Shown here piece after piece: positions 1 through 7,859 of a stretch of DNA of 64,000 nucleotides. The notes below the pieces were generated by a model that ran no database searches, was not told the DNA's origin, and worked only from the letters and a program-made list of their open reading frames with translations. The DNA is taken from NCBI RefSeq assembly GCF_029892065.1, contig NZ_CP120373.1, forward strand, positions 1,935,501 through 1,999,500. The letters are read 5' to 3'. Position 1 is the stretch's first letter. Each line of letters begins with the position of its first letter. The position numbers were made by a program, and so were the translations under genes. The stretch is from Sinorhizobium garamanticum (GTDB taxonomy: Bacteria > Pseudomonadota > Alphaproteobacteria > Rhizobiales > Rhizobiaceae).

Positions 1-2
1 AA

Positions 3-842
3 CTGACGCAGCTTCTCGCACTGGAAAAGAGCGGCAAACAGGATCTCGAGGATTCTCTTGCCAACCTCCAGGCCTCGCTTGCCCAGTCGGAGGGTGAGCG
101 CTCGCGCCTGCAGGCGCTGCTCGATCAGGGCGCCGGCAGCACTGAGGCGGCGAACCAGAAGATCGGCCGGCTGGGATCGGAGCTGGAATCCGAGAAGCAG
201 GTCAGCGCGCGTGCAATGAGCCAGATCGAGCTCCTCAATCAGCAGATCGCCGCGCTGCGCAGCCAGATCGCCGCCATCGAAGGCGCGCTTCAGGCGTCGG
301 AGGCGAAGGATCAGGCATCCCAGGCCAAGATCGCCGATCTCGGCCGCCGCCTGAATGTCGCGCTCGCCCAGCGCGTGCAGGAACTCAACCGCTACCGCTC
401 TGACTTCTTCGGTCGCCTGCGGGAAATCCTTTCCGACCGCGAAAACATCCGCATCGTCGGCGACCGCTTCGTCTTCCAATCGGAAGTGCTCTTCCCATCG
501 GGCAGCAGCGACCTCAATCCGGAGGGCCAGGCGGAGATGGCGAAACTCGCCACCGCGCTTCTTGATCTCGCGAAAGAAATCCCCGCCGAGATCAACTGGG
601 TCCTGCGCGTCGATGGCCATACCGACAATGTGCAACTGTCGGGATCCGGCCGTTTTGCCGACAACTGGGAACTGTCGTCGGCCCGCGCGACATCGGTCGT
701 GAAGTTCCTGATGTCCAGGGGCGTGCCGGCGGACCGGCTGGTGGCCGCAGGTTTCGGCGAATTTCAGCCCATCGCCGAGGGCGAGGACCCTGAAGCTCGA
801 GCACAGAACCGGCGCATTGAGCTGAAGCTGACAGAGAAATAG
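3..842 (+). CDS. OmpA/MotB-like peptidoglycan-binding protein, 5' truncated
   Basis: The frame is open from the window edge, so the start lies outside. The visible 279 residues begin with a long Ala/Gln/Leu/Glu-rich coiled coil (about residues 1-140), followed by an OmpA-type C-terminal domain. That domain shows VDGHTDN, a WELSSARA segment and a closing AQNRRIELKL motif typical of peptidoglycan binding. The family usually tethers an envelope or inner-membrane complex to murein. The missing N-terminus probably carries a membrane anchor and in rhizobia often sits next to a MotA/ExbB-like proton channel gene; that is inference, since the neighbour is not visible. A RIME1 element follows. Confidence 0.85.
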   Translation: MTQLLALEKSGKQDLEDSLANLQASLAQSEGERSRLQALLDQGAGSTEAANQKIGRLGSELESEKQVSARAMSQIELLNQQIAALRSQIAAIEGALQASEAKDQASQAKIADLGRRLNVALAQRVQELNRYRSDFFGRLREILSDRENIRIVGDRFVFQSEVLFPSGSSDLNPEGQAEMAKLATALLDLAKEIPAEINWVLRVDGHTDNVQLSGSGRFADNWELSSARATSVVKFLMSRGVPADRLVAAGFGEFQPIAEGEDPEARAQNRRIELKLTEK

Positions 843-904
843 CGACAGCTCCGAGCCCTTGAATTGACCTTGACGTCTGCGTAACAGCTACGTCGAAGGA
901 TGCT

Positions 905-1006
905 GCTGCAAGATTCCTTAGATTGAATGCGATCTAAGGATAAAATCATGCAGTAATTCAAGGTATTACAGAGCCATGCGTCTGAAGAGACGCACGGCGC
1001 TGTAGG
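905..1006 (+). repeat. RIME1-type intergenic element, copy 1
   Basis: Two adjacent imperfect palindromes. The first is CTTAGAT...ATCTAAG flanked by TGCA/CATGCAG; the second is the GCGTCT...AGACGC arm ending in GGCGCTGTAGGGA. The layout and length match the other copies in this window and the ~108 bp RIME1 described in Sinorhizobium. The last bases (GTAGGGA) abut the ribosome-binding site of the next gene. Confidence 0.85.
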
Positions 1007-1021
1007 GAGAGGGCGCCTTTC

Positions 1022-2671
1022 ATGGATTGTGATGTGCTGGTCATCGGTGCGGGCCTTGCCGGGCTCGTGGCGGCGTCCGAAGCTGCGGCCCGCGACCGCA
1101 AGGTGATCGTTCTCGATCAAGAGGGGGAGCAGAATCTCGGCGGCCAGGCTTTCTGGTCGCTCGGAGGACTGTTCTTCATCGACAGTCCCGAGCAGCGGTG
1201 CATGGGAATTCGCGACAGCCGCGATCTCGCGCGCCAGGATTGGATGGGCTCGTCGCAATTCGACCGGCCGGAAGATCATTGGCCGCGGCTCTGGGCTGAT
1301 ACCTATCTCGACTTCGCCGCCGGCGAGAAGCGCGCCTGGCTGCACTCGCTTGGGCTTCGCTGGTTCCCCGTAGTCGGCTGGGCCGAACGCGGGGGCGGGG
1401 TTGCCCATGGCCATGGCAATTCGGTCCCGCGCTTTCACGTGACCTGGGGCACCGGTCCCGCCGTTCTCGAGCCCTTCGTCCGACTGACCCGGGAAGCGGA
1501 AAGCCGCGGCTTGCTGCGATTCCGCTTCCGCCACCGGGTGGACGAATTGTTGACGACCGATGGTGTGGTAACAGGCGCCCGCGGGACGATCCTCAAGGCG
1601 GATCCGGTGGCGCGGGGAGAGCGCAGCAGCCGCGACGTCGTCGGTGACTTCGAGATCTCGGCGGGAGCGGTCGTCGTCAGTTCCGGCGGCATCGGCGGCA
1701 ATCACGAGCTTGTACGCCGCAACTGGCCGCGCAACCGGCTCGGGCAACCTCCGGCGACGATGGTGAGCGGCGTGCCGCATCATGTCGACGGCCGTATGCT
1801 CGAAATTGCAGCCCGAGCGCGCGGCTCCGTCATCAACGCCGACCGCATGTGGCACTACACCGAGGGCCTCAGGAATTTCGCCCCGATCTGGCCGGATCAC
1901 GGCATTCGCATTCTGCCGGGGCCGTCCTCGTTCTGGTGCGATGCCGACGGCAACCGCTTTTCAGCACCTGCGATGCCGGGTTTTGACACGCTAGGCACTC
2001 TTGAGGCGATCCGCCGCAGCGGCCACGACTACAGCTGGTTCATCCTGACAAAAGCGATTATCAAGAAGGAATTCGCCCTTTCCGGATCGGAGCAGAATCC
2101 CGATCTCACCGGCAAGAGCCTGGCGCTTCTCCTGAAACGGCTCGGCAAGAATCCGCCCGGCCCGGTCCAGGCCTTCATGGACAAGGGCGAGGACTTCATC
2201 GTCCGCGACCGGCTGGAGGATCTCGTCGAGGCAATGAACCGGCTGACGGGCGAGAACCGGCTTTTGGCTCCACATCTCAGGGCGCAGATCGAGGCGCGCG
2301 ACCGCGAGATCGCCAATGCCTTCTCCAAGGACGCCCAGGTGATCGCTATCCGCGGAGCGCGGGCCTATCGCGGCGACCGATTGCTGCGAACCGCAAGGCC
2401 CCACCGCCTCCTTGACCCGAAGGCGGGACCGTTGATCGCCGTTCGGTTGCACATCCTGACGCGCAAGACGCTCGGCGGCCTGCAGACCAATCTTGCGGGG
2501 CAAGTGCTGGAGCTTTCCGGTGAGCCGGTGCCGGGTCTCTACGCTGCAGGCGAAGTGGCGGGCTTCGGTGGTGGAGGCATGCACGGCTACAACGCGCTCG
2601 AGGGGACCTTCCTCGGCGGCTGCATCTTCTCCGGCCGCGCCGCGGGCCGGAATGCGGCTACGGACGTTTGA
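1022..2671 (+). CDS. FAD-binding dehydrogenase (fumarate reductase/ketosteroid dehydrogenase flavoprotein type)
   Basis: 549 residues. The N-terminus VLVIGAGLAGLVAA is a dinucleotide-binding Rossmann motif followed by the acidic end of beta-2 (VIVLDQE). The C-terminus MHGYNALEGTFLGGCIFSGRAAG is the FAD-closing segment of the FAD_binding_2 family. These flavoproteins oxidise or reduce C=C bonds of organic acids or steroid-like substrates; the substrate here cannot be read from sequence. No signal peptide or electron-transfer subunit is adjacent, so it is probably a stand-alone cytoplasmic enzyme. The AGGGAGAGGG ribosome site overlaps the end of the upstream RIME1 copy. It converges on the TctC-type gene. 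Confidence 0.85.
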   Translation: MDCDVLVIGAGLAGLVAASEAAARDRKVIVLDQEGEQNLGGQAFWSLGGLFFIDSPEQRCMGIRDSRDLARQDWMGSSQFDRPEDHWPRLWADTYLDFAAGEKRAWLHSLGLRWFPVVGWAERGGGVAHGHGNSVPRFHVTWGTGPAVLEPFVRLTREAESRGLLRFRFRHRVDELLTTDGVVTGARGTILKADPVARGERSSRDVVGDFEISAGAVVVSSGGIGGNHELVRRNWPRNRLGQPPATMVSGVPHHVDGRMLEIAARARGSVINADRMWHYTEGLRNFAPIWPDHGIRILPGPSSFWCDADGNRFSAPAMPGFDTLGTLEAIRRSGHDYSWFILTKAIIKKEFALSGSEQNPDLTGKSLALLLKRLGKNPPGPVQAFMDKGEDFIVRDRLEDLVEAMNRLTGENRLLAPHLRAQIEARDREIANAFSKDAQVIAIRGARAYRGDRLLRTARPHRLLDPKAGPLIAVRLHILTRKTLGGLQTNLAGQVLELSGEPVPGLYAAGEVAGFGGGGMHGYNALEGTFLGGCIFSGRAAGRNAATDV

Positions 2672-2681
2672 GCCCGTGATT

Positions 2682-2783
2682 GCCCCTCAGCTTACCCCGC
2701 AAGCGGGTCGAGGGAACTGCTCGCCGCTTGTTCCTTCTCCCCGTCGAAACGGGGAGAAGGTCGCGGCAGCGGGATGAGGGGCG
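2682..2783. repeat. REP-like palindromic intergenic repeat between convergent genes
   Basis: Outer arms GCCCCTCA...TGAGGGGC enclose a second strong hairpin, CCTTCTCCCCG...CGGGGAGAAGG at 2743-2770. A related copy lies at 35036-35155. Between two convergent genes it could act as a bidirectional terminator, although it lacks a T tract. Confidence 0.7.
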
Positions 2784-2808
2784 ATGCGCGAGCGCTTGCC
2801 TCAAAGCG

Positions 2809-3801
2809 TCAATCCATCTGGATGTTCGCGTCACGCACGACTGGCGTCCACTTCGCGAGTTCGGCGGCGACATGGGCGCCGAGTTCCTCGGGCGTCGAGC
2901 CGACGATCTTCGCGCTGAACTCCTCCATGCGCTTCTGGACCGCCGGATCGGCAAGCGCCTTTTTCGCGGACTCGTTCAATCGCGCGATCACCGGCTGGGG
3001 CGTGTTGGCCGGCGCGAAGAGCGCGTTCCAGGTATAGGTCTCGTAGCCCGGAATACCGGATTCGGCGATGGTCGGGAGATCGGGGAACGAGGGTGCGCGT
3101 TCGGCGGTGGTGATGGCGAGTGCCCGCAGGGTCCCGGCCTTGATGTGTCCGGATGACGAAGGAAGGTTGTCGAACATGATCGGCACCTGGTTGCCGATGA
3201 CGTCGTTCAGCGCCGGCCCGGAGCCCTTGTACGGGATGTGCTGCATCTCAACGCCGGCCATCTTCTTGAAGAGCTCGCCCGAGAGGTGGAGCGGCGTTCC
3301 GTTGCCGGAGGAGGCGTAGCTGTATTGGTCCGGCGCCGCTTTGAGCAGGGCAAGCAGTTCTTGCACATTCTTGGCTGGCAGTTCCGGATTGACGACCAGT
3401 ACGTTCGGAACGACGACGAGGAGCGAGATGGGCGCGAAATCCTTCTCTGGATCATAAGGCTTTGTCTTCAGGATCAGCGGGTTGAGCGCATGAGTCGCGA
3501 CCGTGGCCATGAGGATCGTATAGCCATCCGGATCGGCACGCGCGACATTGGCCGCGCCGAGATTGCCGCCGGCACCCGCCACGTTCTGGACGACCATCTG
3601 CTGGCCGAGGTCTTCCGACATCTTCTGGGCAATGATTCTCGCGACCACGTCTGTCGAGCCGCCGGCAGCGAAGGGAACAACCAGGGTTATTGGCCGGTCC
3701 GGAAAGTCCTGGGCTTGTGCCGTCGTGCCAAGGCTCAGCGCGGAAAGCGCGGTCAGGCCGAAGGCGATGGCGGCGCGGCGGGTCAGTCTCGTGAATGCCA
3801 T
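2809..3801 (-). CDS. TctC/Bug-family tripartite tricarboxylate transporter substrate-binding protein
   Basis: 330 residues with a cleavable signal peptide (TRRAAIAFGL...TTAQAQ, cut near residue 30). The mature start DFPDRPITLVVPFAAGGSTD is the hallmark of the TctC/Bug family, whose members bind carboxylates in the periplasm. The twin Arg is part of a short n-region, so Sec export is more likely than Tat. No TctA or TctB membrane subunits lie nearby. It may therefore serve a distant transporter or a sensing role; orphan TctC paralogues are common in proteobacteria. The ligand is unknown. Confidence 0.88.
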   Translation of the reverse strand: MAFTRLTRRAAIAFGLTALSALSLGTTAQAQDFPDRPITLVVPFAAGGSTDVVARIIAQKMSEDLGQQMVVQNVAGAGGNLGAANVARADPDGYTILMATVATHALNPLILKTKPYDPEKDFAPISLLVVVPNVLVVNPELPAKNVQELLALLKAAPDQYSYASSGNGTPLHLSGELFKKMAGVEMQHIPYKGSGPALNDVIGNQVPIMFDNLPSSSGHIKAGTLRALAITTAERAPSFPDLPTIAESGIPGYETYTWNALFAPANTPQPVIARLNESAKKALADPAVQKRMEEFSAKIVGSTPEELGAHVAAELAKWTPVVRDANIQMD

Positions 3802-3980
3802 GCGGAAATCCTCCCAAACTCGTCGTGACGATGCCGGCTGCGAAAGGCCGGGTCCTTAACAATAGGGTCCGGCTGCCGCTGTGCAATGGCGGAGGTTGGA
3901 TCAGCCGCGGTTGGACGACGAAAGTCTAAGCGCGGCGCCTCCAATGGGAATGGATGCTGCGCGCTTTTGGGCGACATGCG

Positions 3981-5783
3981 CTAAGTTCGCGCCGCGACGA
4001 AGAGCGCTTCCGCGCCGTGGTCGAACTGCAGCCGGGCGAGTTTCGCGTAAAGGCCGCCCTGGCGGATCAGCGACGCATGCGTGCCTTCCTCGACGATGCG
4101 GCCATGATCCATGACAAGGATGCGGTCGGCCTTGAGCACGGTCGCGAGCCGATGGGCGATGACAATAGTCGTGCGCTGCCGCATCAGACCATCGAGCGCC
4201 GTCTGCACCAAAGTCTCGCTCTCGGCGTCGAGCGCGGAGGTTGCTTCGTCCAGCAGAAGGATCGGCGCGTTCCTGAGAATCGCTCGCGCAATCGCGATGC
4301 GCTGACGCTGACCGCCGGAAAGCGTCACCCCGCGCTCGCCGACCTGAGCGTCGTAGCCCTGATCCAGCTTCGCGATGAATTCGTCGGCTTGTGCGGCGAC
4401 GGCTGCTGCGCGCACGGCTTCCCGGCTTGCATCCGCTGCGCCGAAGGCAATGTTGTCGTGCACGGAGGCGGCGAAGATCGTCGTATCCTGCGGCACAATG
4501 GCGATGCGGTCGCGCAACTCCTTGAGGTCAACCGTGCGGGCGTCGATGCCGTCGACGGTAACGGTCCCTTTGGCCGGATCATAGTAGCGCAGGAGCATCG
4601 AGAAGACGGTGCTTTTGCCCGCGCCGGAGGGGCCGACGATGGCGACAGTTTCGCCCGGCTTGACCGCGAAACTCAGGCCGTTCAGGCTCTTAAAGTCCGG
4701 GCGCGCGGGATAGGCGAAGTGAACGTCGGCAAACGCGATGGCGCCCTCTGCCGGCACGGGCATGGCGACCGGATGCTCTGGCGCCTGGATCTGCGGTACT
4801 TCGGTCAGCAGTTCGTTGAGGCGCTCGGCGGCACCTGCCGCTTGCGAGAGCTCGCCCCAGACTTCCGAGAGCGCGCCGAGGCTGCCGGCGGCGAACACCG
4901 AATAGAGCAGGAACTGGCTGAGTGTGCCCGCCGAAAGCGTGCCCGCAAGCACGTCGCGCGCGCCGAACCAGAGCACCGCGACGACGCTGCCGAAGACCAT
5001 GGTGATGGCGAATCCAGTGAGGATCGACCGCGCCCGGATCGCCGCGCGGGCGGCACCATAGGCGTCCTCCACCGCGCTGCCGAAGTGCCGGTTGGCGCTT
5101 TCCTCACCATTGAAGGCCTGGACCGTGCGGGCCGCGGCGATCGCCTCGCCGGCATAGGCGGAGGCCGTGGCAAGCGTGTCCTGCGCTTGGCGCGAGCGCC
5201 GGCGGACGGACCGGCCGAAACCGACGAGAGGGAAGACGATCACCGGGATCGCGGCAAGCACGAGGCTCGAGAGCTTCGGGCTGGTATAGATCATCATGCC
5301 GATGGCGCCGAGACAGAGGATCAGATTGCGCAGCGCCACCGAGGCCGTGGCGCCAACGGCTGACTTGATCTGAGTCGTGTCGGCCGTCAGGCGCGAAACG
5401 ATCTCTCCGGATTGGTTGACGTCGAAGAAGGACGCGGAAAGCCGCGTAACCTTCGCGAAGACGTCGCGGCGGAGATCGGCGACGATGCGCTCGCCGAGCG
5501 AGATGACGAAGTAGTAGCGCGCCGCACTGGCAAGGGCGAGGACGACGGCCAGCACCATCAGCATGGAGAAATAAGTGTTGATGAAGCCGGAATCGGAATT
5601 GGAGAAGCCGTTGTCGATCATCCGCCGAACGGCCAACGGCAAGGTCAGGGTAGTGATAGCGGCGAGCGTCAGCGAGATCCCCGCTCCGATCACCAGCCGG
5701 CGATATCGCGCCAGGTAGGGGAGCACTGTGGCCAACGGGCGAATGGATCTGCCGGCTGGCGGTTGGTTTTCTCGTCTGGACAC
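3981..5783 (-). CDS. ABC transporter, fused permease-ATPase (exporter type)
   Basis: A half-transporter of 600 residues from the chosen GTG start. The N-terminal six-helix ABC membrane domain (about residues 20-310) is followed by a nucleotide-binding domain. That domain has Walker A GPSGAGKS, signature LSGGQRQR, Walker [13 protein letters not shown] and H-loop IAHRLAT. It should work as a homodimer exporting lipid, drug or peptide; the substrate is not visible. I chose GTG at 5783 because it follows a GGGGG stretch and gives the usual family length. The frame also extends to an ATG at 5921, but that adds 46 residues without family resemblance and runs toward the rpmE promoter. It is divergent from rpmE. 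Confidence 0.9.
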   Translation of the reverse strand: MSRRENQPPAGRSIRPLATVLPYLARYRRLVIGAGISLTLAAITTLTLPLAVRRMIDNGFSNSDSGFINTYFSMLMVLAVVLALASAARYYFVISLGERIVADLRRDVFAKVTRLSASFFDVNQSGEIVSRLTADTTQIKSAVGATASVALRNLILCLGAIGMMIYTSPKLSSLVLAAIPVIVFPLVGFGRSVRRRSRQAQDTLATASAYAGEAIAAARTVQAFNGEESANRHFGSAVEDAYGAARAAIRARSILTGFAITMVFGSVVAVLWFGARDVLAGTLSAGTLSQFLLYSVFAAGSLGALSEVWGELSQAAGAAERLNELLTEVPQIQAPEHPVAMPVPAEGAIAFADVHFAYPARPDFKSLNGLSFAVKPGETVAIVGPSGAGKSTVFSMLLRYYDPAKGTVTVDGIDARTVDLKELRDRIAIVPQDTTIFAASVHDNIAFGAADASREAVRAAAVAAQADEFIAKLDQGYDAQVGERGVTLSGGQRQRIAIARAILRNAPILLLDEATSALDAESETLVQTALDGLMRQRTTIVIAHRLATVLKADRILVMDHGRIVEEGTHASLIRQGGLYAKLARLQFDHGAEALFVAART

Positions 5784-5989
5784 ATGACCCCCGATCGCCT
5801 GCCCCGGAAGGGCTTTTCCTTGATAAGTCTTCCGCGCGGCACTTGTTATCCCGCAGACCTTCATGTATAGGCACGGCATCGAATTGGGGAGCCGCGGCCC
5901 AAGAGCGGTCTGCGGCTTCATTTACGTGTTCGGTCCCAAAGTCGCAATGCCTTGCGACAATTGGACCCTGGAACTCTAGGAAGATTGTT

Positions 5990-6211
5990 ATGAAGGCAGA
6001 CATCCATCCCGACTACCACATGATCAAGGTGGTCATGACCGACGGTACTGAATACGAAACCCGCTCGACCTGGGGTGCGGAAGGCGCCACCATGAACCTG
6101 GAAATCGATCCGAAGTCGCATCCAGCTTGGACGGGCGGCAACCAGCAGCTCGTCGACCGCGGCGGCCGCGTTTCCAAGTTCAAGAAGCGCTTCGAAGGCC
6201 TCGGCCTCTGA
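5990..6211 (+). CDS. rpmE: 50S ribosomal protein L31 (type A-like length)
   Basis: 73 residues beginning [10 protein letters not shown] and containing the WTGG...FKKRFEGL end typical of bacterial L31. It joins the central protuberance of the large subunit and bridges to the small subunit. The zinc-binding Cys residues of C+ L31 are absent, so this is a C- form. The start is supported by AGGAAG eight bases upstream, in the same frame as a longer open stretch that I regard as leader. A strong terminator follows, so it is a single-gene unit. Confidence 0.97.
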   Translation: MKADIHPDYHMIKVVMTDGTEYETRSTWGAEGATMNLEIDPKSHPAWTGGNQQLVDRGGRVSKFKKRFEGLGL

Positions 6212-6235
6212 TCGCTCGCCTTCACGGCGTGTTCG

Positions 6236-6261
6236 AAGCCCGGCTTTGCCGGGCTTTTTTG
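6236..6261 (+). terminator. Rho-independent terminator of rpmE
   Basis: Stem AAGCCCGGC / GCCGGGCTT with a TTT-containing loop, directly followed by a run of T. Confidence 0.9.
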
Positions 6262-6292
6262 TTGTCCGCCGCAAACCCGCATGGCTAACATG

Positions 6293-6317
6293 AAAAAACC
6301 CGGCGCGTGGCCGGGTT
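6293..6317 (-). terminator. Rho-independent terminator of rcdA
   Basis: Read on the minus strand, AACCCGGCC...GCCGGGTT is followed by a run of T. It lies 30 bases beyond the rcdA stop and back-to-back with the rpmE terminator. Confidence 0.85.
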
Positions 6318-6347
6318 CGAGATTGTCAGGGAAGATCGGTGCCGACG

Positions 6348-6866
6348 TCAGTTGGTGCCGAAGGCGGTCTGCAGCAGCTTGATCTGCGCCTTGACGCCGT
6401 TCTGGTTGTCCGGAACGAAGTTCGTCGCCTCCTGCGGCCGGTAAATCTCGCGGTCGAGTATCGCGACACGGTTCTGCAGGCGGAGCGACCGTTCGATCAG
6501 GTCGCGGAACATCTCGGGGAGATCGTTCCAGCCCGGCGCGTTGCGATCCACGTTGAAGCTGTCGAGGCGCACCTTGCTCTTTTCCGAAAGAACCTGATCA
6601 CGGCTCATTTCGCCGTTGTTGACGGCGCGCTGAAGGAGAAGCCAGGAGGCCATCTGCATCAGCCGCGTGGTAAGCCGCATCGACTCTGCGGCGTAGAGCA
6701 CCGAGGCCATGCGCGGCAGCGCCTTGGAGGCCAGGCGGCCCGGCCCGTCGAGATAGCTCGCGGTTTCCTCGACCAGGCCCATGCCTTCTGCATAGAGTGC
6801 CTTGAACTGCGCCGAGGACGCAGCGTGCCCCGCGAAACTGACGGTATTCAATCCTCTCTCGGACAT
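6348..6866 (-). CDS. rcdA: RcdA (DUF1465) adaptor for CtrA proteolysis
   Basis: 172 residues, all helical in character, matching the DUF1465/RcdA family (FAGHAASSAQFKALYAEGM, RLTTRLMQMASWLLLQRAV, PEMFRDLIERSLRLQNRV). In Caulobacter RcdA is an adaptor that helps ClpXP degrade the cell-cycle regulator CtrA, with CpdR and PopA; the Sinorhizobium homologue is reported to act in CtrA control as well. Family assignment is from remembered motifs, not a search. A perfect TTAA-N7-TTAA CtrA box lies 122 bases upstream at 6988-7002, suggesting feedback in which CtrA controls the gene for its own degradation factor. The gene is monocistronic with its own terminator. Confidence 0.85.
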   Translation of the reverse strand: MSERGLNTVSFAGHAASSAQFKALYAEGMGLVEETASYLDGPGRLASKALPRMASVLYAAESMRLTTRLMQMASWLLLQRAVNNGEMSRDQVLSEKSKVRLDSFNVDRNAPGWNDLPEMFRDLIERSLRLQNRVAILDREIYRPQEATNFVPDNQNGVKAQIKLLQTAFGTN

Positions 6867-6987
6867 TGCCTGTTTTCCCTAGTTCAAACGCATCACGGTC
6901 GGGTAACGGGCGACTCCCGGGAAAAGCTCCCTGGCCCCCTCTATGGTTGAAGAATGATCCCATACCGCATTCCGCGCAAGGGTATTC

Positions 6988-7002
6988 TTAAGAAAGGGTT
7001 AA
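6988..7002. promoter_or_regulatory. CtrA box (TTAA-N7-TTAA) upstream of rcdA
   Basis: TTAAGAAAGGGTTAA, an exact match to the full CtrA consensus, 122 bases upstream of the rcdA start codon. Confidence 0.75.
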
Positions 7003-7035
7003 TCTCCACAATTCTTTGAAATGCCCTGTGCGCTA

Positions 7036-7116
7036 CTGGATGATTCCTCAAATCGGAGTCGATTTGAGGACAAAATCATGCAGCGATTCGACGTGCTTTA
7101 GCGTCCTTTGCTCGTC
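7036..7116 (+). repeat. RIME1-type element, copy 2, left part (interrupted)
   Basis: Carries the first palindrome CCTCAAATCG...CGATTTGAGG and the left arm of the second (GCTCGTC). The remaining right arm lies at 7392-7410, on the far side of the inverted-repeat element. Confidence 0.8.
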
Positions 7117-7118
7117 TA

Positions 7119-7389
7119 GAGCCCTTCAGGGTTAAATGGAAGCAGTTCTGCCGGAGCAGGTTTTCGTCAGGGCAGGGGCGATCGGCGAAGGGGCGTACCC
7201 GGATGTACGTCCGAGCCGATCGCCTCTGAGCCTGGCGGAAAGATGCCCGGCCCTTCGGGTTGGCTGAAACGGGCCGCCTGATCGACCGGCCGGCTTGGAC
7301 GTATGCTTTGGCTACGCCGCGCGCCGGCCGGTCGACCATCCGACTCCGTTTGAGCCAACAGAACTGTTCCATTTAACCCTGAAGGGCTC
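7119..7389. mobile_element. MITE-like element with 31/32 bp terminal inverted repeats and TA duplication
   Basis: The left end GAGCCCTTCAGGGTTAAATG... (7119-7150) and the right end (7359-7389) are inverted repeats that differ by one inserted base. Both ends are flanked by TA (7117-7118 and 7390-7391). Removing the element plus one TA restores an intact RIME1 palindrome of the usual length, GCTCGTC-TAATAG-GACGCGC. There is no transposase frame, so it would be non-autonomous. The TA duplication suggests the IS630/mariner group. The interior carries GCGATCGGC...GCCGATCGC and CCGGCCGGC...GCCGGCCGG inverted repeats. Confidence 0.75.
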
Positions 7390-7391
7390 TA

Positions 7392-7410
7392 ATAGGACGC
7401 GCGGCGCTGA
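7392..7410 (+). repeat. RIME1-type element, copy 2, right remnant
   Basis: ATAGGACGCGCGGCGCTGA is the right arm of the RIME1 copy split by the MITE-like insertion. Confidence 0.75.
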
Positions 7411-7414
7411 AGAC

Positions 7415-7441
7415 AAAAAAAGAGCCGCGAAAAGCGGCTCT
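7415..7441 (-). terminator. Rho-independent terminator (minus strand)
   Basis: AGAGCCGC / GCGGCTCT stem with a TTTTC loop, then seven T on the minus strand. Confidence 0.85.
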
Positions 7442-7515
7442 CAAGGTAAAACAGGGAGAAAAATCAGACCCATTCGCCAGTCGGAGAAAATGTCTGAGTC
7501 CGGGGAAACCGGATG
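7415..7515 (-). ncRNA. Candidate trans-acting sRNA ending in a strong terminator
   Basis: Minus strand. About 25 bases beyond a CtrA box, the sequence can form GAGT(cat)CCGG/CCGGACTC, then CAGAC...GTCTG, then a perfect terminator AGAGCCGC/GCGGCTCT followed by seven T. It includes two TTCTCC segments that could pair with Shine-Dalgarno sequences. No protein frame fits. The 5' end is a guess, and the same terminator could instead serve read-through from the DUF1192 gene 230 bases upstream. Confidence 0.4.
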
Positions 7516-7537
7516 ACTCGACAATCGCCGAAAATGC

Positions 7538-7552
7538 TTAATTTGCCGTTAA
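7538..7552. promoter_or_regulatory. CtrA box (TTAA-N7-TTAA) upstream of candidate sRNA
   Basis: TTAATTTGCCGTTAA, an exact full-site match. The only nearby transcription unit it could drive downstream is the minus-strand sRNA candidate; no plus-strand gene follows. Confidence 0.6.
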
Positions 7553-7605
7553 GTTGCGTTCATTTCGGGTCGCGAGGCGCAAAGAAAGCGCCTCCGCGTC
7601 GTGAT

Positions 7606-7673
7606 CGATTCTAATAAGTTGAGACGCGGGATGCGGGCGGAAGTCCGCGCACCCTTTTCCTCGTCCCGCTCTA
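7606..7673 (+). repeat. Mosaic intergenic repeat, second family, copy 1
   Basis: The pattern is GATTCTAATAAGTT, then GCGGGATGCGGGCGG, a short hairpin GCGGAAGTCCGC, and an end TCGTCCCGCTCTAG. Related copies lie at 19487, 28527, 45124 and 46509. Its terminal CTA on the minus strand is the TAG stop codon of the DUF1192 gene. A separate hairpin, GAGGCGC...GCGCCTC, lies just upstream. Confidence 0.75.
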
Positions 7674-7859
7674 GCGAAAGAGCTTGTCGGCCGCCGACCG
7701 GCTCGCCGACTTGCGGTCCCGTTCGGCCTCCAATCGCGCAATCTCCTCCGTCAAGAGCGCGATGCGCGCCGTCAGTTCATCGACCGAGAGCAGCGACAGA
7801 TCGCTGCCGATCTCGTGGGCTCTCTTCTTCTTTGGGAGGTCGTCGTCAAACAGGCTCAT
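7671..7859 (-). CDS. DUF1192 family small protein
   Basis: 62 residues beginning MSLFDDDLPKKK, with HEIGSDLSLLSVDELTARI and a C-terminal coiled coil ending AADKLFR. This matches the DUF1192 family, short proteins conserved in Alphaproteobacteria with no assigned function. The start codon overlaps the end of the upstream MFS gene by 14 bases, suggesting co-transcription. The stop codon lies inside a mosaic repeat. The open frame runs further upstream inside the MFS gene, but the conserved N-terminus fixes this start. Confidence 0.85.
   Translation of the reverse strand: MSLFDDDLPKKKRAHEIGSDLSLLSVDELTARIALLTEEIARLEAERDRKSASRSAADKLFR

Larger units (their letters stand above)
6867..7670. other. 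804-base gene-free regulatory and repeat region
   Basis: Holds, in order: the rcdA promoter region with a CtrA box; a RIME1 copy interrupted by a 271 bp inverted-repeat element; a minus-strand terminator with a possible sRNA; a second CtrA box; and a mosaic repeat that ends on the DUF1192 stop codon. I see no credible protein-coding frame. Confidence 0.8.

Noticed and set aside
3954..5363. Plus-strand frame of 469 codons antisense to the ABC exporter
   Set aside because: Arg/Glu/His-rich low-complexity product; opposite strand carries the Walker and signature motifs.
7415..7552. Assigning the minus-strand candidate to the known Sinorhizobium sRNA GspR
   Set aside because: Three stem-loops and a link to CtrA are suggestive, but I cannot match the sequence from memory and the genome position appears different.
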